DNA from: Chitinophagales bacterium
Lineage (GTDB): Bacteria > Bacteroidota > Bacteroidia > Chitinophagales > UBA10324
Reading direction: 5' to 3'
DNA length: 64,000 bases
NCBI GenBank assembly: GCA_025056305.1
Contig: JANWWJ010000018.1
Coordinates: 1-64,000 of the forward strand
The notes beneath the pieces were generated by a model that was given only the letters and a program-made list of their open reading frames with translations, was not told the origin of the DNA and searched no databases. This document shows positions 45,200 to 55,008 of this stretch, piece after piece. How positions within the stretch are numbered: position 1 is the first letter of the stretch; each line of letters opens with the position of its first letter. Both the position numbers and the translations under genes were made by a program.

Positions 45200-47644
45200 T
45201 TAGCGGTAAATCTGTAGCGAAACAGGCTTGCGGCGATAGGTAAGGAATATTTGAAGCAAGCGTTGGTCAGCATCCCATATCCAATCCTTCTTTACGGATC
45301 GGCCGTCGGCAAGCACGCGTCGGGGAGGGCGGTTAAGCCCATATATGCGGAGCGTAAACCACATTGTGTCGGACATACCAACATAGGCGCCACCATCGTC
45401 CTCGATCGTTATGTGCAACTGGCCATCAAGCGGGCTTGCCTGAAAACGAAACAAACGATATTGCCGGTTTTCCCAGCTTAGATTGGTTCGTCCGTCATCT
45501 TGATAGAGTTCACAAGAACTAAAGCCATCGTCAAAATAGTAGTCGATCATAAGCTTATTTGCATGATATGAGCTGGTATTTTTCATGGGAAAGGCCATAG
45601 GAAGGAAGCTTCCGGCACGGATGTACACCGGAAAGTCGGAAATAGAGAGGGATGGGTTAATCCATTTTTCCCCCTCAACGGCTTCTGAAGAAAATAGAGG
45701 ATACCAGGACCCTTTGGGTAAGTAAAGCCGGCGTTGCTGGGTGCCTGCTTGAAGGACAGGAGCGACGAGTATGGCGTCGCCGAAAAAGTACTGGTCAGCG
45801 ATGCTCGAGGCCGTTGAATCGTCGAATGAAGCATAACACAGGGGCCGCATGATCGGATCTCCGTGCTGCATGTGCTGGTAGCAGAGGTGGTATAAATAAG
45901 GAAGCAATGCATAACGCAATTCGTAATATTTTCTTAGAACAGATTTGTACGGCTCCGAATAGAAAACGGGCTCGGAAGGAATGCTTTTTACTGTGGGAAC
46001 CAATTCTTCCAGGGCTGTTCCATGAGGGCGCAACACAGGAGTGAATACGGCAAATTGCACCCAGCGGGTAAATAATTCGGGATCGTAATCGCCCATGGCA
46101 AACCCGCCGGCATCGGCATGAATGAAGGGAATACCGCACAGGCTCAAGCTAAGCAAGATGGGCAACTGAGCACGTAAGCCGCTCCAACTGCGGCTCACAT
46201 CGCCGGACCAGGGAAACACACTGTATCGCTGGCTGCCGGCATAACCAGCCCGATTCAGATGGAAAAGTCGTGTGTGCGGATACTTGGTGTGATAGAATTC
46301 ATATAGCATGCGGCTCCACCAATGGCCGTACAAGTTGTGCACTTCGTCGGCGGAAAAAAGGCGCGTAAAGCCCAAGTCCTGAAGATTGTGATATAAATTG
46401 CTCGGATGTTTTTCGGGTTCGCCTAAATCGCCCCACCATCCAGCCACACCGTTCTGAATTTGCTTATCATAGAAATTCAAAAACCATTGTTGGGCATCGT
46501 TACGAAACAAGTCCAACAAGCCGGCATGGCCGAAATAAAAATCAGTAAGCAGGATAGGATGGCCAGTGCTATCTACAGCCTGGTATGGAAGGGACGCCGC
46601 GTAATTGACAGAATTTTTCACCACGAAGGGTTCCGTGATGAGAACCGTATGTATGCCCTGTCGAGCAAAATTGGCAATCATGCCGGCAGGGTCGGGCCAA
46701 CGCTGCGGATTCATCCAATCCAAATTGCCAAGGGTGCGCTGTATGCTGTCGCCAAACCAGAACAGATCAAAAATGATGGCATCAAAAGGAAAGTTTTCTT
46801 GCTGCATCCGGCGCACCACATCCTCTGCTTGCGTGCGGCTCTGATAACCAAAACGACTCACCAGAGCGCCCAAGGCCCACATGGGGGGAAGAGGCTGTCT
46901 GCCGGTTAATTCGGTGTATTTGCGGGTCAACTCTTGAAGACTGCGTCCCAAAAGCACATAAAAGTTCAGTTGACCACTGCTGAAGGTGACATCCATGAAT
47001 TGGTGGTTAGAATGGCCAACATCAGCTATGCCTCGGGAAACGTTGTCAAAAAACAAAGCGTAACCTCGGTCGGAAAAAAATACGGGCACAGAAAAGTTCA
47101 GATTGACGGCCCCTTCTGCGTACCCGTAGTGAGGTTGATTGTAAAGCTCAAGCCGGTAGCCTCGCCGATTGAGAGGTATAGCTCGTCCTCCGGCACCAAA
47201 GATTTGTTCCTTATGCTGCATCCGAAAACGAAAGCCGCGCTGGCCCCCAATGGCAATAGGTTCAGGTAAGACGAAACGGATTCCTTTTGAGCTGGAAACC
47301 CACCGGTGTGTGTCGGAAAAAACCAAGTGCCATTCCCCGAGAGTCGCTATGATATCAGTATTGAGATGAAACGATATGGGTAATCGCCGCGGAGGAAGAA
47401 TCACGGCATCAGAAGGAAGCTCACTCGGCCAGGGCACCCGTGGTTGATATACCACTTTGAGCACGTCTGAGGCGGGCGAGGAAAAAAGCCATTCGGCTTC
47501 TGATGTGTTTATCGCTACGACGGTTGCGGAATCTACATCAGTCGGGCAACAGGTCACTACCTGGGCAATTGCTCCGAAATGAAAGACTGCAATGGCAATT
47601 GAACTATAAAACCGCTTTGGCGCACCGATGTTGAGCTTAAACAT
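45200..47644 (-). CDS. Glycoside hydrolase family 31 enzyme
   Basis: An 814-residue GH31 protein, probably an alpha-glucosidase or alpha-xylosidase. The catalytic nucleophile is D406 in GWWGDLGEPE, and the acid/base lies in the FPWSGDVSRSWSGL region. It has a likely N-terminal signal sequence (MFKLNIGAPKRFYSSIAIAV, ending near AQ) and so acts in the periplasm or outside. N-terminal beta-sandwich, barrel and C-terminal beta domains all appear present. The substrate is not evident. No SusCD pair is adjacent. A one-mismatch box (CAGCTTTG, minus strand, 47714-47721) lies 69 nt upstream. Confidence 0.92.
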   Translation of the reverse strand: MFKLNIGAPKRFYSSIAIAVFHFGAIAQVVTCCPTDVDSATVVAINTSEAEWLFSSPASDVLKVVYQPRVPWPSELPSDAVILPPRRLPISFHLNTDIIATLGEWHLVFSDTHRWVSSSKGIRFVLPEPIAIGGQRGFRFRMQHKEQIFGAGGRAIPLNRRGYRLELYNQPHYGYAEGAVNLNFSVPVFFSDRGYALFFDNVSRGIADVGHSNHQFMDVTFSSGQLNFYVLLGRSLQELTRKYTELTGRQPLPPMWALGALVSRFGYQSRTQAEDVVRRMQQENFPFDAIIFDLFWFGDSIQRTLGNLDWMNPQRWPDPAGMIANFARQGIHTVLITEPFVVKNSVNYAASLPYQAVDSTGHPILLTDFYFGHAGLLDLFRNDAQQWFLNFYDKQIQNGVAGWWGDLGEPEKHPSNLYHNLQDLGFTRLFSADEVHNLYGHWWSRMLYEFYHTKYPHTRLFHLNRAGYAGSQRYSVFPWSGDVSRSWSGLRAQLPILLSLSLCGIPFIHADAGGFAMGDYDPELFTRWVQFAVFTPVLRPHGTALEELVPTVKSIPSEPVFYSEPYKSVLRKYYELRYALLPYLYHLCYQHMQHGDPIMRPLCYASFDDSTASSIADQYFFGDAILVAPVLQAGTQQRRLYLPKGSWYPLFSSEAVEGEKWINPSLSISDFPVYIRAGSFLPMAFPMKNTSSYHANKLMIDYYFDDGFSSCELYQDDGRTNLSWENRQYRLFRFQASPLDGQLHITIEDDGGAYVGMSDTMWFTLRIYGLNRPPRRVLADGRSVKKDWIWDADQRLLQIFLTYRRKPVSLQIYR

Positions 47645-47735
47645 GGTTTGAAAATATCGTTAAGTATTTAGGAATCTTCTGATGCCTGAATCATGTCGAA
47701 AAACTGAAGCCGACAAAGCTGCCTAATTTAGCCGC

Positions 47736-47743
47736 CATCTTTG
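47736..47743 (+). promoter_or_regulatory. Near-consensus -7 box CATCTTTG for the thiolase
   Basis: One mismatch (C for T at the first position) to TAnnTTTG, ending 18 nt before ATG 47762. Confidence 0.4.
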
Positions 47744-47761
47744 CATCCTGTTGTCTGAGTC

Positions 47762-48940
47762 ATGAAAGCCGCCTATCTGATGAGCATAGCCCGCACGCCC
47801 ATAGGTAGCCTGGGCGGGAGTCTGGCCTCACTTTCTGCCACCGAGCTGGGAGCTATTGCAGTGCGTGGTGCTTTGGAACGTTCCGGTTTAGATCCCAAAG
47901 ATGTGCAGGAGGTGTACATGGGGAATGTGCTGAGTGCCAACCTGGGCCAAGCGCCGGCCCAGCAAGTATCCATTGCCGCCGGCATTCCTACGCACGTGCC
48001 GTGTACTACCGTGAACAAAGTATGTGCTTCAGGTATGAAAGCCATCATGCTCGGAGCCCAAAGTATTATGATGGGTTTAAGCGATGTGGTGGTATGCGGG
48101 GGTATGGAAAGCATGAGCAATGCACCCTATTATGTCCCCAAAGCACGGTTCGGCTATCGTTACGGAAACGCTGAATTTATTGATGCCATCGTACGCGACG
48201 GCTTACAAGACCCGTACAGCCTGAAAATGATGGGCCATGCAGGAGAGCTGTGTGCGCGCACCTATCAAATCAGCCGAGAGCAGCAGGATGATTATGCGCG
48301 CATGTCGTACGAGCGTGCCCAACAGGCCATGCGTGCCGGCTTCTTTCGCGACGAAATTGTACCAATCGAAGTGACTTCGGGAAAAGAAAAAGTATTGATT
48401 ACCGATGATGAGGAACCGGCAAAGGTCAAGTTTGACAAAATACCTACCCTCAAGCCGGCGTTTGAGAAAGAGGGCACCATCACTGCTGCCAATGCTTCCA
48501 AAATCAACGATGGAGCTGCAGCCGTGGTGCTGGTCAGCAGCGACATGTTGAGTAAACTCAGCCGCAAGCCATTGGCTCGCATCTTGGGCTTTGCCGATGC
48601 TTCTCAAGACCCCGATTGGTTTACCACTACCCCGGCCGTAGCTATGCCCAAAGCCATGAAGATGGCTGGTCTTAAGCCTGAAGATGCTGACTTATATGAA
48701 ATCAATGAAGCATTTTCTGTAGTAGCCCTTATCAATGCTCGCTTGCTCAACATCGATGCCGACAGGCTCAACGTGTTTGGCGGAGCTGTTGCATTGGGCC
48801 ATCCCATCGGCGCTTCCGGTGCCCGCATCATCGTTACCTTGACCAATGCACTACGGCACAAGGGGAAACATATTGGATTGGCAGGCATTTGTAATGGGGG
48901 AGGCGGGGCCAGTGCTTTGGTGCTCGAAAGCACCAGTTGA
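47762..48940 (+). CDS. Acetyl-CoA C-acetyltransferase (thiolase)
   Basis: A 392-residue thiolase that condenses or cleaves acetoacetyl-CoA. The acyl-accepting cysteine is C88 in VNKVCASGMKAI. The C-terminal half has GGAVALGHPIGASGAR (catalytic histidine) and GICNGGGGASALVLE (second cysteine). Length is typical of biosynthetic or degradative thiolases. The following gene starts six nt after its stop, so they are probably co-transcribed. Confidence 0.95.
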   Translation: MKAAYLMSIARTPIGSLGGSLASLSATELGAIAVRGALERSGLDPKDVQEVYMGNVLSANLGQAPAQQVSIAAGIPTHVPCTTVNKVCASGMKAIMLGAQSIMMGLSDVVVCGGMESMSNAPYYVPKARFGYRYGNAEFIDAIVRDGLQDPYSLKMMGHAGELCARTYQISREQQDDYARMSYERAQQAMRAGFFRDEIVPIEVTSGKEKVLITDDEEPAKVKFDKIPTLKPAFEKEGTITAANASKINDGAAAVVLVSSDMLSKLSRKPLARILGFADASQDPDWFTTTPAVAMPKAMKMAGLKPEDADLYEINEAFSVVALINARLLNIDADRLNVFGGAVALGHPIGASGARIIVTLTNALRHKGKHIGLAGICNGGGGASALVLESTS

Positions 48941-48946
48941 TGCCGC

Positions 48947-49903
48947 ATGCGGAATTTGGCCGGTCTTTCATTTCGTGAACTTGCCGTAAAGCATAGGGTA
49001 TGGTTATTGTCTTTTGCTCTGTGCTCGGTTTGCTTTAAAGCTCATGCCCAACTCATCGATACTTCTTCGCTTTCTGTGCGGCTGTCCGCTCTTGAAGACA
49101 GCTTACGCCCCCTTGCCGATTCCATGGTGTTGGCTGCGGATCAGCTTACGCGCCAAAATGCCTGTTATGCCTTCATTCCTATGCTGGTGCGCGCCCTCAA
49201 ACATGAAGGGTCGTTTCAGTATCCTTTTTCCAGATTAAGAACCGTATCAATTCTTTATGCCGAAGACAAAAGCTTCCGCATCTTCAGTTGGGCCGTTCGT
49301 TTCGATGATGAAACATACCGATACTACGGAGCTATTCAGTTAAACGAGCCACAACTCCGATTGTTTCCCCTTTACGATGCCCGATCGCTGATTCGGCGCT
49401 TAGCCGATACGGTTACCGACCATCGCCGCTGGCCCGGAGCGCTGTACTACAACTTGAAATCGTTTACGACAGCAGGGGGTAAAACATATCATTTGCTTTT
49501 CGGATGGGACGGACACACCGCCCAAAGCAACCGCAAATTCATAGAGGTATTGACTTTTTCACGGGGAAAACCGGTGTTCGGAGCATCCATATTCGATTTT
49601 GGGCCTCAGGACCCCCGAAATCGTATTAAACGTTTTTTCATAGAATATAAAGAAAATGCCTCTGTAACCCTCAATTATGATGCCGACCTGAACATGATTG
49701 TTTTTGACCATCTGCAACCCGAAACACCCCAGCTTAAAGGCGACTATCGCTATTATATTCCCGATGGTACATACGAGGGATTTCAATGGCAGGGAAACAA
49801 ACTGCGCTATCTCAGTGAAGTGTTTACCACCACCCAGGCCGAACCGCCTTTTGAACGTCCGATAGACTTCAGCAAAAGAAGGAAATGGTATGAACCCAAA
49901 TGA
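48947..49903 (+). CDS. Hypothetical exported protein
   Basis: A 318-residue protein I do not recognise. A signal peptide with a long n-region covers about 1-35 (hydrophobic core VWLLSFALCSVCF, cleavage after AHAQ). The rest has RFDDETYRYYGAIQLNEPQL and HLLFGWDGHTAQSNRKFIEV and ends with RPIDFSKRRKWYEPK. It lacks a T9SS tail. It starts six nt after the thiolase stop. Confidence 0.78.
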   Translation: MRNLAGLSFRELAVKHRVWLLSFALCSVCFKAHAQLIDTSSLSVRLSALEDSLRPLADSMVLAADQLTRQNACYAFIPMLVRALKHEGSFQYPFSRLRTVSILYAEDKSFRIFSWAVRFDDETYRYYGAIQLNEPQLRLFPLYDARSLIRRLADTVTDHRRWPGALYYNLKSFTTAGGKTYHLLFGWDGHTAQSNRKFIEVLTFSRGKPVFGASIFDFGPQDPRNRIKRFFIEYKENASVTLNYDADLNMIVFDHLQPETPQLKGDYRYYIPDGTYEGFQWQGNKLRYLSEVFTTTQAEPPFERPIDFSKRRKWYEPK

Positions 49904-49976
49904 TTCTGGATGCCTGAGTCTTATCCTGGCAACAGGGATTTACTGTTAGCTTGTTTTTCTTACACGTTTTTTCGAT

Positions 49977-51335
49977 ATGTCCCGGGAGTTATACGTTCGA
50001 AATTCACCCAAGCTCATCCGTGCATGGGCCATGTATGATTGGGCCAACTCGGTGTATTCGCTTACCATTGCTACAGCCATTTTTCCCATATACTATTCGG
50101 AAATCACTTCTGCCATCAATAACGGCATTGTGCACATCTTGGGCAGGCAATACACCAACGATGCCTTGTATTCATACACCGTTTCTGCTTCCTTTCTGGC
50201 TGTAGCCGTGCTGTCGCCTTTGCTGGCTCCGTTGGCCGATCAGCAACGAAACAAGCTGGCATTCCTTCAATTTTTCTGCTATTTGGGTGCGCTTAGTTGC
50301 GGCCTCCTCTTTTTTTTTCAAGGTAGTAACCTTGGTTGGGGCTTAGGGTGTTTTGGCTTGGCTTCTTTCGGTTTTGCCTCAAGTCTGGTTTACTACAATG
50401 CTTTCTTGAAAGACATTGCGGATGAGCGATTTCATGACCGCATCAGTGCCTGGGGTTACTCATTAGGTTACGCCGGTAGCGTAATCTTACTCATACTGAA
50501 TTTGCTTTTGATTCTGCGTCATGACTGGTTTGGCCTTGCGGATTCGAGCCAAGCCACGCGTATCAGCTTTATCGCAGTGGGCGTGTGGTGGGTATTGTTT
50601 GCACAGATTCCTTTCTATGCGTTGAGGCGTTTTCAACAACACAGCACACACCATCGACCCGGCACCAAACTCTTGACGGCAGGTTACCGGCGGCTTCGTC
50701 ATGTGTACAATGAAGTGAAAAAACACCCGGAATTAAGACGATACTTAATTGCTTTTTTCTTTTTCAATGCCGGCGTGCAGACGGTAATGTATTTAGCTTC
50801 ACTATACGGGGCCGAAATCATTTTTCGGGACGATCCTCAGGGCACGGTCAAGCTCATCGGTTGTGTCTTGGCCATCCAGTTGATTGCCATAGGCGGCGCC
50901 CAGTTGTTCTGGCGTCTATCTGCTCGCAAGGGCAATGCGCCGGCCCTTTTGATTGCCATCATCCTGTGGATGTGTATTTCGGCATTTGCCTATTTTATTA
51001 ATACCGAATATGAATTTTACGCGGTTGCCGTTTTGGTGGGTTTGGTCATGGGGGGAACACAGGCCTTGGCGCGCTCTACTTATGCCAAGCTGATCCCCAC
51101 GCGCAGCGATTCAGCTTCTTTCTTTAGTTTTTTTGATGCTACAGAAAAAATCGCCACCGTAGCCGGTACAGCTTTGTTTGGCCTGGTAGCCGACTTTAGC
51201 GGTGAGCTGCGCAATGTTTCTTGGATGCTGTTTTTATTGTTTGCATCAGGAGGTCTGCTTTTGTGGCCGCTGCAGCGGGTATCTGTGTTGCGCCCGCTTG
51301 GCAAAACAGCGCTGCAACAACCATCGATTACATGA
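49977..51335 (+). CDS. MFS transporter, UMF1 (Atg22-like) family
   Basis: A 452-residue membrane protein with about 11-12 helices. The N-terminal motif RAWAMYDWANSVYSLTIATA is characteristic of the UMF1 / Atg22-like major-facilitator group, as is GYSLGYAGSV near the middle. Substrates are unknown in bacteria; yeast Atg22 exports amino acids from the vacuole. No clear -7 box is visible in the 73-nt gap before it. Confidence 0.9.
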   Translation: MSRELYVRNSPKLIRAWAMYDWANSVYSLTIATAIFPIYYSEITSAINNGIVHILGRQYTNDALYSYTVSASFLAVAVLSPLLAPLADQQRNKLAFLQFFCYLGALSCGLLFFFQGSNLGWGLGCFGLASFGFASSLVYYNAFLKDIADERFHDRISAWGYSLGYAGSVILLILNLLLILRHDWFGLADSSQATRISFIAVGVWWVLFAQIPFYALRRFQQHSTHHRPGTKLLTAGYRRLRHVYNEVKKHPELRRYLIAFFFFNAGVQTVMYLASLYGAEIIFRDDPQGTVKLIGCVLAIQLIAIGGAQLFWRLSARKGNAPALLIAIILWMCISAFAYFINTEYEFYAVAVLVGLVMGGTQALARSTYAKLIPTRSDSASFFSFFDATEKIATVAGTALFGLVADFSGELRNVSWMLFLLFASGGLLLWPLQRVSVLRPLGKTALQQPSIT

Positions 51336-51357
51336 GGAGTGTTGACGACAGGGCTGT

Positions 51358-51365
51358 TAACTTCG
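51358..51365 (+). promoter_or_regulatory. Near-consensus -7 box TAACTTCG for the LutA-like gene
   Basis: One mismatch (C for T) to TAnnTTTG, ending 10 nt before ATG 51376. Confidence 0.35.
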
Positions 51366-51375
51366 TCGCCGGTAC

Positions 51376-52098
51376 ATGAAGCGCGTCCATTTATTTATTC
51401 CTTGCTTCATAGATCAGCTTTTTCCGCAGACGGCCTTTAATACCGTGAAGGTGTTGCGAAAAGCAGGATGTGAAGTGATCTACAACGCGGAACAAACCTG
51501 TTGCGGCCAACCTGCATTTAATGCTGGATTTTGGGAAGAAGCCCGGCCGGTATGCGAAAAATTTATTCACGACATGGAAGATGCCGACTACGTAGTGGGG
51601 CCCAGCGGCAGTTGTGTGGGTTTTGTGCGGAATTACTATCCTCTGTTGTTTCAAAACTCTGCCTTGCACAACGAATGCCGTCAGTTGGGGCGCCGCCTGT
51701 ATGAGCTGTCGGAGTTTCTGGTGGATGTGCTGCAGGTAACCGACTTTGGTGCGCGCCTTCACGGCGTTGCCACATATCACGATGCATGTGGAGCCTTGCG
51801 CGAATGTGGCATCCGCGATGCGCCCCGTCGGCTGCTATCCCGGGTTGAAGGGTTGGAGTTGCGCGAAATGCAGGACCGCGACAGTTGCTGTGGTTTCGGA
51901 GGAACTTTTGCCGTCAAATTCGATGAAATATCGGCAGCCATGGCGTACCAGAAAATGCAACAGGTTGCTCTTACCGAAGCCCAATACCTCATCTCGACCG
52001 ACTATTCCTGCCTCATGCACCTCGATAGTTATTTCAAAAAACAAGAGAGCAAAGTACAGGTGATGCACCTGGCCGATGTGTTGGCTTCCGGCTGGTAA
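51376..52098 (+). CDS. LutA/YkgE-family Fe-S protein
   Basis: A 240-residue protein with two cysteine-rich CCG domains (EQTCCGQPAFNAG near 36-48 and DSCCGFGGTFAVK near 174-186), with extra cysteines in GPSGSCVGF and YHDACGALRECG. The family includes LutA of L-lactate oxidation and subunits of heterodisulfide-reductase-like complexes. Partners LutB and LutC are not adjacent, so lactate oxidation is only one possibility. It converges on the DUF2490 gene, with three nt between the stops. Confidence 0.88.
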   Translation: MKRVHLFIPCFIDQLFPQTAFNTVKVLRKAGCEVIYNAEQTCCGQPAFNAGFWEEARPVCEKFIHDMEDADYVVGPSGSCVGFVRNYYPLLFQNSALHNECRQLGRRLYELSEFLVDVLQVTDFGARLHGVATYHDACGALRECGIRDAPRRLLSRVEGLELREMQDRDSCCGFGGTFAVKFDEISAAMAYQKMQQVALTEAQYLISTDYSCLMHLDSYFKKQESKVQVMHLADVLASGW

Positions 52099-52101
52099 CG
52101 C

Positions 52102-52773
52102 TTACAAGTCCAAGTCATAATTGATCAAAAGGCACAGCGCCTGAAAGCGCGGCGATTGGGTAAACTCGTATTCGTATTGCAGATGGGCACTGAGCTCATG
52201 CTGTTTGTTGATGCGAAAATCAGTGCCGGCCATGATGCGGATTTCATCGAACTGATCGCCTGTATGGTTAAAAATATGATAGAATAACTCTATATGAAGA
52301 TTGGGTCGCCATGTTTTGTTGAGGCGGTAGGTTATCCCTGGACGGGTTCGGATGTAACTTAAGTCAGGCCCTTTACGAAATTCATGCTGCAGGCGGATTC
52401 GTGCTGCCAGTTCTATTTTTCCTGGCCGCCAACGTACATTGGTTTCTTCATAAATGCGGTGGCTGATGCCCCAGGGTCGGATCAGCAATCGGTAGTGCAG
52501 GCCGGTGGTCAGGTGTTCAGTGGGATGATATCGGCCGCCCAAATCGGTGAACAGAACGCGAAGGGCCTGAGAATAGTCGCGCAGGCGCAGCTCTTCTTTC
52601 AGCCGCAGGCTCCAGCGCGAGTTGAGTTGTTTACCGATCGTAATGCTGGACCATGTTTGAAAGTCCGTTTGTGCACAACACAGAAGGGGGTGTAGCAAAA
52701 GCCAAACGATTGCCCACGATTGCCTCAGACGAATACGCACGCACCTAAGCTGAAGCTGGCAGCAGCGGGACAT
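52102..52773 (-). CDS. DUF2490 outer membrane protein
   Basis: A 223-residue exported protein (signal ends near LLCCAQ) matching the DUF2490 pattern: TDFQTWSSITIGKQLNSRWS, a run of alternating strands, and YEFTQSPRF. DUF2490 proteins are predicted outer-membrane barrels of unknown role. ATG 52773 is used (the codon at 52779 is TTG). It starts about 30 nt after the DUF4956 gene and is probably the last gene of the VTC operon. Confidence 0.83.
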   Translation of the reverse strand: MSRCCQLQLRCVRIRLRQSWAIVWLLLHPLLCCAQTDFQTWSSITIGKQLNSRWSLRLKEELRLRDYSQALRVLFTDLGGRYHPTEHLTTGLHYRLLIRPWGISHRIYEETNVRWRPGKIELAARIRLQHEFRKGPDLSYIRTRPGITYRLNKTWRPNLHIELFYHIFNHTGDQFDEIRIMAGTDFRINKQHELSAHLQYEYEFTQSPRFQALCLLINYDLDL

Positions 52774-52803
52774 AAACAATAGCGCGTCGGGAAGCAGCGC
52801 AAA

Positions 52804-53415
52804 TTATTCGTAATAGAAAATGCGAATACGAGCAATATCGCGCATAAAATCAATGCGCCCGACTTCCACACGGTGTACATTCAATCCCGTTCGTTGCCGC
52901 ACATCGGCCAGCAGTTTATCATAATTCTCTGGCCTGATGTTTTCAATTTTTTCGTATAAGATTATCTTGCTGGAGGCATGCCTGACCAACCATACCCGTT
53001 CCATGATGAACGTCATAACCACGACAACGATGTTGGCCAGCACCACCTCAAGAATGCTTACGTGGTCAGTGCTCAAGGCATTTATGACCGCAATGCTGAT
53101 CACCAGAAACAGATAGGTCATGTCCATGACCGCCACGTTCATGGTTCGGTAACGCAAAATGGAAAACACTGCAAAGAGCCCGAAGGCAACACCCAACTGG
53201 AGCTGGGTGTTTTTCAACATATAACATAAAACAAATATTATGATGTTGAATAGAAAATAGGTGAAAAAATAGTCTTTGTTTTTATGCACCGGATAGTAAA
53301 TCCAGCGGATGATGATGTACGCAATCAGCAGATTAAAGGAAAAGCGGAGGAGGAATGCTGCCAGCGCAGCTGAGTTGATTAAGGGAGGGAGCTCAAAGGT
53401 TTGCAGCAGGTTCAT
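52804..53415 (-). CDS. DUF4956 membrane protein
   Basis: A 203-residue integral membrane protein with about four helices (around 20-40, 50-70, 72-92, 105-150) and a basic, soluble C-terminal end with KIENIRPENYDKLLADVRQR. DUF4956 proteins are repeatedly found next to VTC domain proteins, as here, and are thought to form part of a membrane partner. ATG 53415 (MNLLQTFELPPL) is preferred to 53430. It overlaps the VTC gene by 23 nt. Confidence 0.86.
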   Translation of the reverse strand: MNLLQTFELPPLINSAALAAFLLRFSFNLLIAYIIIRWIYYPVHKNKDYFFTYFLFNIIIFVLCYMLKNTQLQLGVAFGLFAVFSILRYRTMNVAVMDMTYLFLVISIAVINALSTDHVSILEVVLANIVVVVMTFIMERVWLVRHASSKIILYEKIENIRPENYDKLLADVRQRTGLNVHRVEVGRIDFMRDIARIRIFYYE

Positions 53416-54199
53416 AAGGTAAAGAGCCATTTAGTAGCCTGCGAAAATAGAGCAGGCGAGGTTTGAAACGATTGTGTTTCACCCACGGATGTGTTAGCAC
53501 GATACCCATGCAGTACTTGCTGAACGTAACCGGGAATATGCGTTGATGGAGCATGAGGGCGCGAAAGGGGGAATGATATGCCGGCTGCTGTTGCTTTACT
53601 TCAGCAACCACAAGTTGCGGAACCGGCAAAATCCTGTCGCCCGCTTGGTAGCTGAGATCATAGTCCAAGGTAATGCGTTCAGTGTGGTCAATGCTTATGA
53701 GCGTAATTCGATTAAAGAAGGTATATAAAGAGGGCACCAAACGATCCGTTTCTTTCACTTCCTGATGTGCCAAGAAAGCTTTCTGCGAGTTCGTGAGCCA
53801 AGTAGTCAGCTGCTCTGCCGGCATACGCACTTTCGTAGTCAAGCCTTTGTTTAGCTTTTTCTTGATTTCTAAAAAGCAATGGCCGGTACTGACGTATTGT
53901 CGAAATCGGATTTTATAGCGGTTGGCCCGATCGTTATGATGCATTAGGTAACAGGTCAGTTCAGGAGTATCGAAGTATAAGTTATTGTAACGACGGCAAC
54001 CAGGGACCACTTCTTTCACTACACGGTAATGACGTCGCAGTTGTTCCAGAAAGGCAGGAAGCTGCTTTAAAAGAAACAGATATTTTTCATCGAACCGGTT
54101 GTGTAAGTGTAAAGTTCCTAATTCCTCCAAAGTGGAGGAAGCGAAACTTTGAATGTGGTTTTCAATCTCGCGCAAATGTGGGTTACTGATGATATTCAT
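53393..54199 (-). CDS. VTC domain protein (polyphosphate-polymerase-like)
   Basis: A 268-residue protein with the VTC (vacuolar transporter chaperone) catalytic-type tunnel fold: NRFDEKYLF, NNLYFDTPELTCY, RYKIRFRQYV, LEIKKKLNKGLTTKVR, ITLDYDLSY and VVAEVKQQQP. In yeast Vtc4 this fold makes polyphosphate from ATP. Whether this bacterial protein does so is inferred from shared basic and acidic positions (RFR, EIKKK, EVKQ). The frame extends to 54238, but ATG 54199 begins the family-like N-terminus. It overlaps the YD-repeat gene by 17 nt and the DUF4956 gene by 23 nt. Confidence 0.88.
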   Translation of the reverse strand: MNIISNPHLREIENHIQSFASSTLEELGTLHLHNRFDEKYLFLLKQLPAFLEQLRRHYRVVKEVVPGCRRYNNLYFDTPELTCYLMHHNDRANRYKIRFRQYVSTGHCFLEIKKKLNKGLTTKVRMPAEQLTTWLTNSQKAFLAHQEVKETDRLVPSLYTFFNRITLISIDHTERITLDYDLSYQAGDRILPVPQLVVAEVKQQQPAYHSPFRALMLHQRIFPVTFSKYCMGIVLTHPWVKHNRFKPRLLYFRRLLNGSLPYEPAANL

Positions 54200-54596
54200 A
54201 AACCATGCGCTTTTGCGATTTGATGCGACCGGCACCATCGGTCACCGTTCGACGGATACGATTGCCCGAAGCGTCGTACTCGTAGGCACGCACCTCGACG
54301 ACACGGCCATCGGCATCGAAGGTTGTTTCACGAATCTTGAGGCCGCGCGCATCATATTCGTAAGCGATGCGCTGTTTTAGCTTTCCTGATTCGTCGTATT
54401 CTGCCTCTTCGATGAGCCATCCCATGGGGTTGTAGGTGCGCTCCGCCAGCAACGTTTCATGACCTTTGGCATGCACCTGATATTCCAATATCCGCCGAAT
54501 AGATCGACGCGTCGTGTCCTGACCGGTCGCTTCATTGATTGCTGAATAGCCGGTCATCAAACACCATGTGGCCAGGGTCAAATACACAAGCTTCAT
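54183..54596 (-). CDS. Exported YD-repeat-like small protein
   Basis: A 137-residue exported protein (signal MKLVYLTLATWCLMTGYSA) with four or five short repeats of the type EYDARGLKIRETTFDADG and YEYDASGNRIRR, as in RHS/YD-repeat proteins. Without the RHS core, it is a small beta-rich protein. Its ATG overlaps the lipoprotein stop by four nt (ATGA) and its end overlaps the VTC gene. Confidence 0.82.
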   Translation of the reverse strand: MKLVYLTLATWCLMTGYSAINEATGQDTTRRSIRRILEYQVHAKGHETLLAERTYNPMGWLIEEAEYDESGKLKQRIAYEYDARGLKIRETTFDADGRVVEVRAYEYDASGNRIRRTVTDGAGRIKSQKRMVYEYHQ

Positions 54597-55000
54597 TTTC
54601 GGATCACCAAGTCAGGCAACTCAACCACCGAGTTGTTACGAACTATTTCAGCCTGCAACAGGACCGGCAACACGCCCGAAGCACAGGTGTCGCATTCGGA
54701 GTAGGCAAATACCGTGTAATGGCCTTTTTTAAGGTATCGGAATTCATAAGTGCCGTCATAACTGGTGCGCACATCTTCGCTGTAAAAAGCGTCGTTACCA
54801 TAAATGAGATATACCCGCTCTTCGGGGGCATAATATTCAGCTACCAGTTGACTGCCGGCATAATCTTGAACGCGCACCTTACCCCGAAGGCTTGAGGTTC
54901 CTCCTTCGCCGGGTTTGGGCTCGCAGGCCAGCCAAGATGCCCAAAGCAGGAACCCCAGCCCGCCTAAGAGCGGGCCGGAGGGACCACAAAGCGGACGCAT
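54593..55000 (-). CDS. Hypothetical lipoprotein in the VTC operon
   Basis: A 135-residue protein with an N-terminal leader (MRPLCGPSGPLLGGLGFLLW) and lipobox WLAC with cysteine at about 26. The body reads like a single carboxypeptidase-regulatory-like beta domain (SLRGKVRVQDYAGS, YDGTYEFRYLKKGHYTVFA). ATG 55000 is used because the codon at 55012 is TTG. It follows the lamin-tail gene by eight nt. Confidence 0.78.
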   Translation of the reverse strand: MRPLCGPSGPLLGGLGFLLWASWLACEPKPGEGGTSSLRGKVRVQDYAGSQLVAEYYAPEERVYLIYGNDAFYSEDVRTSYDGTYEFRYLKKGHYTVFAYSECDTCASGVLPVLLQAEIVRNNSVVELPDLVIRK

Positions 55001-55008
55001 GGCGCTTT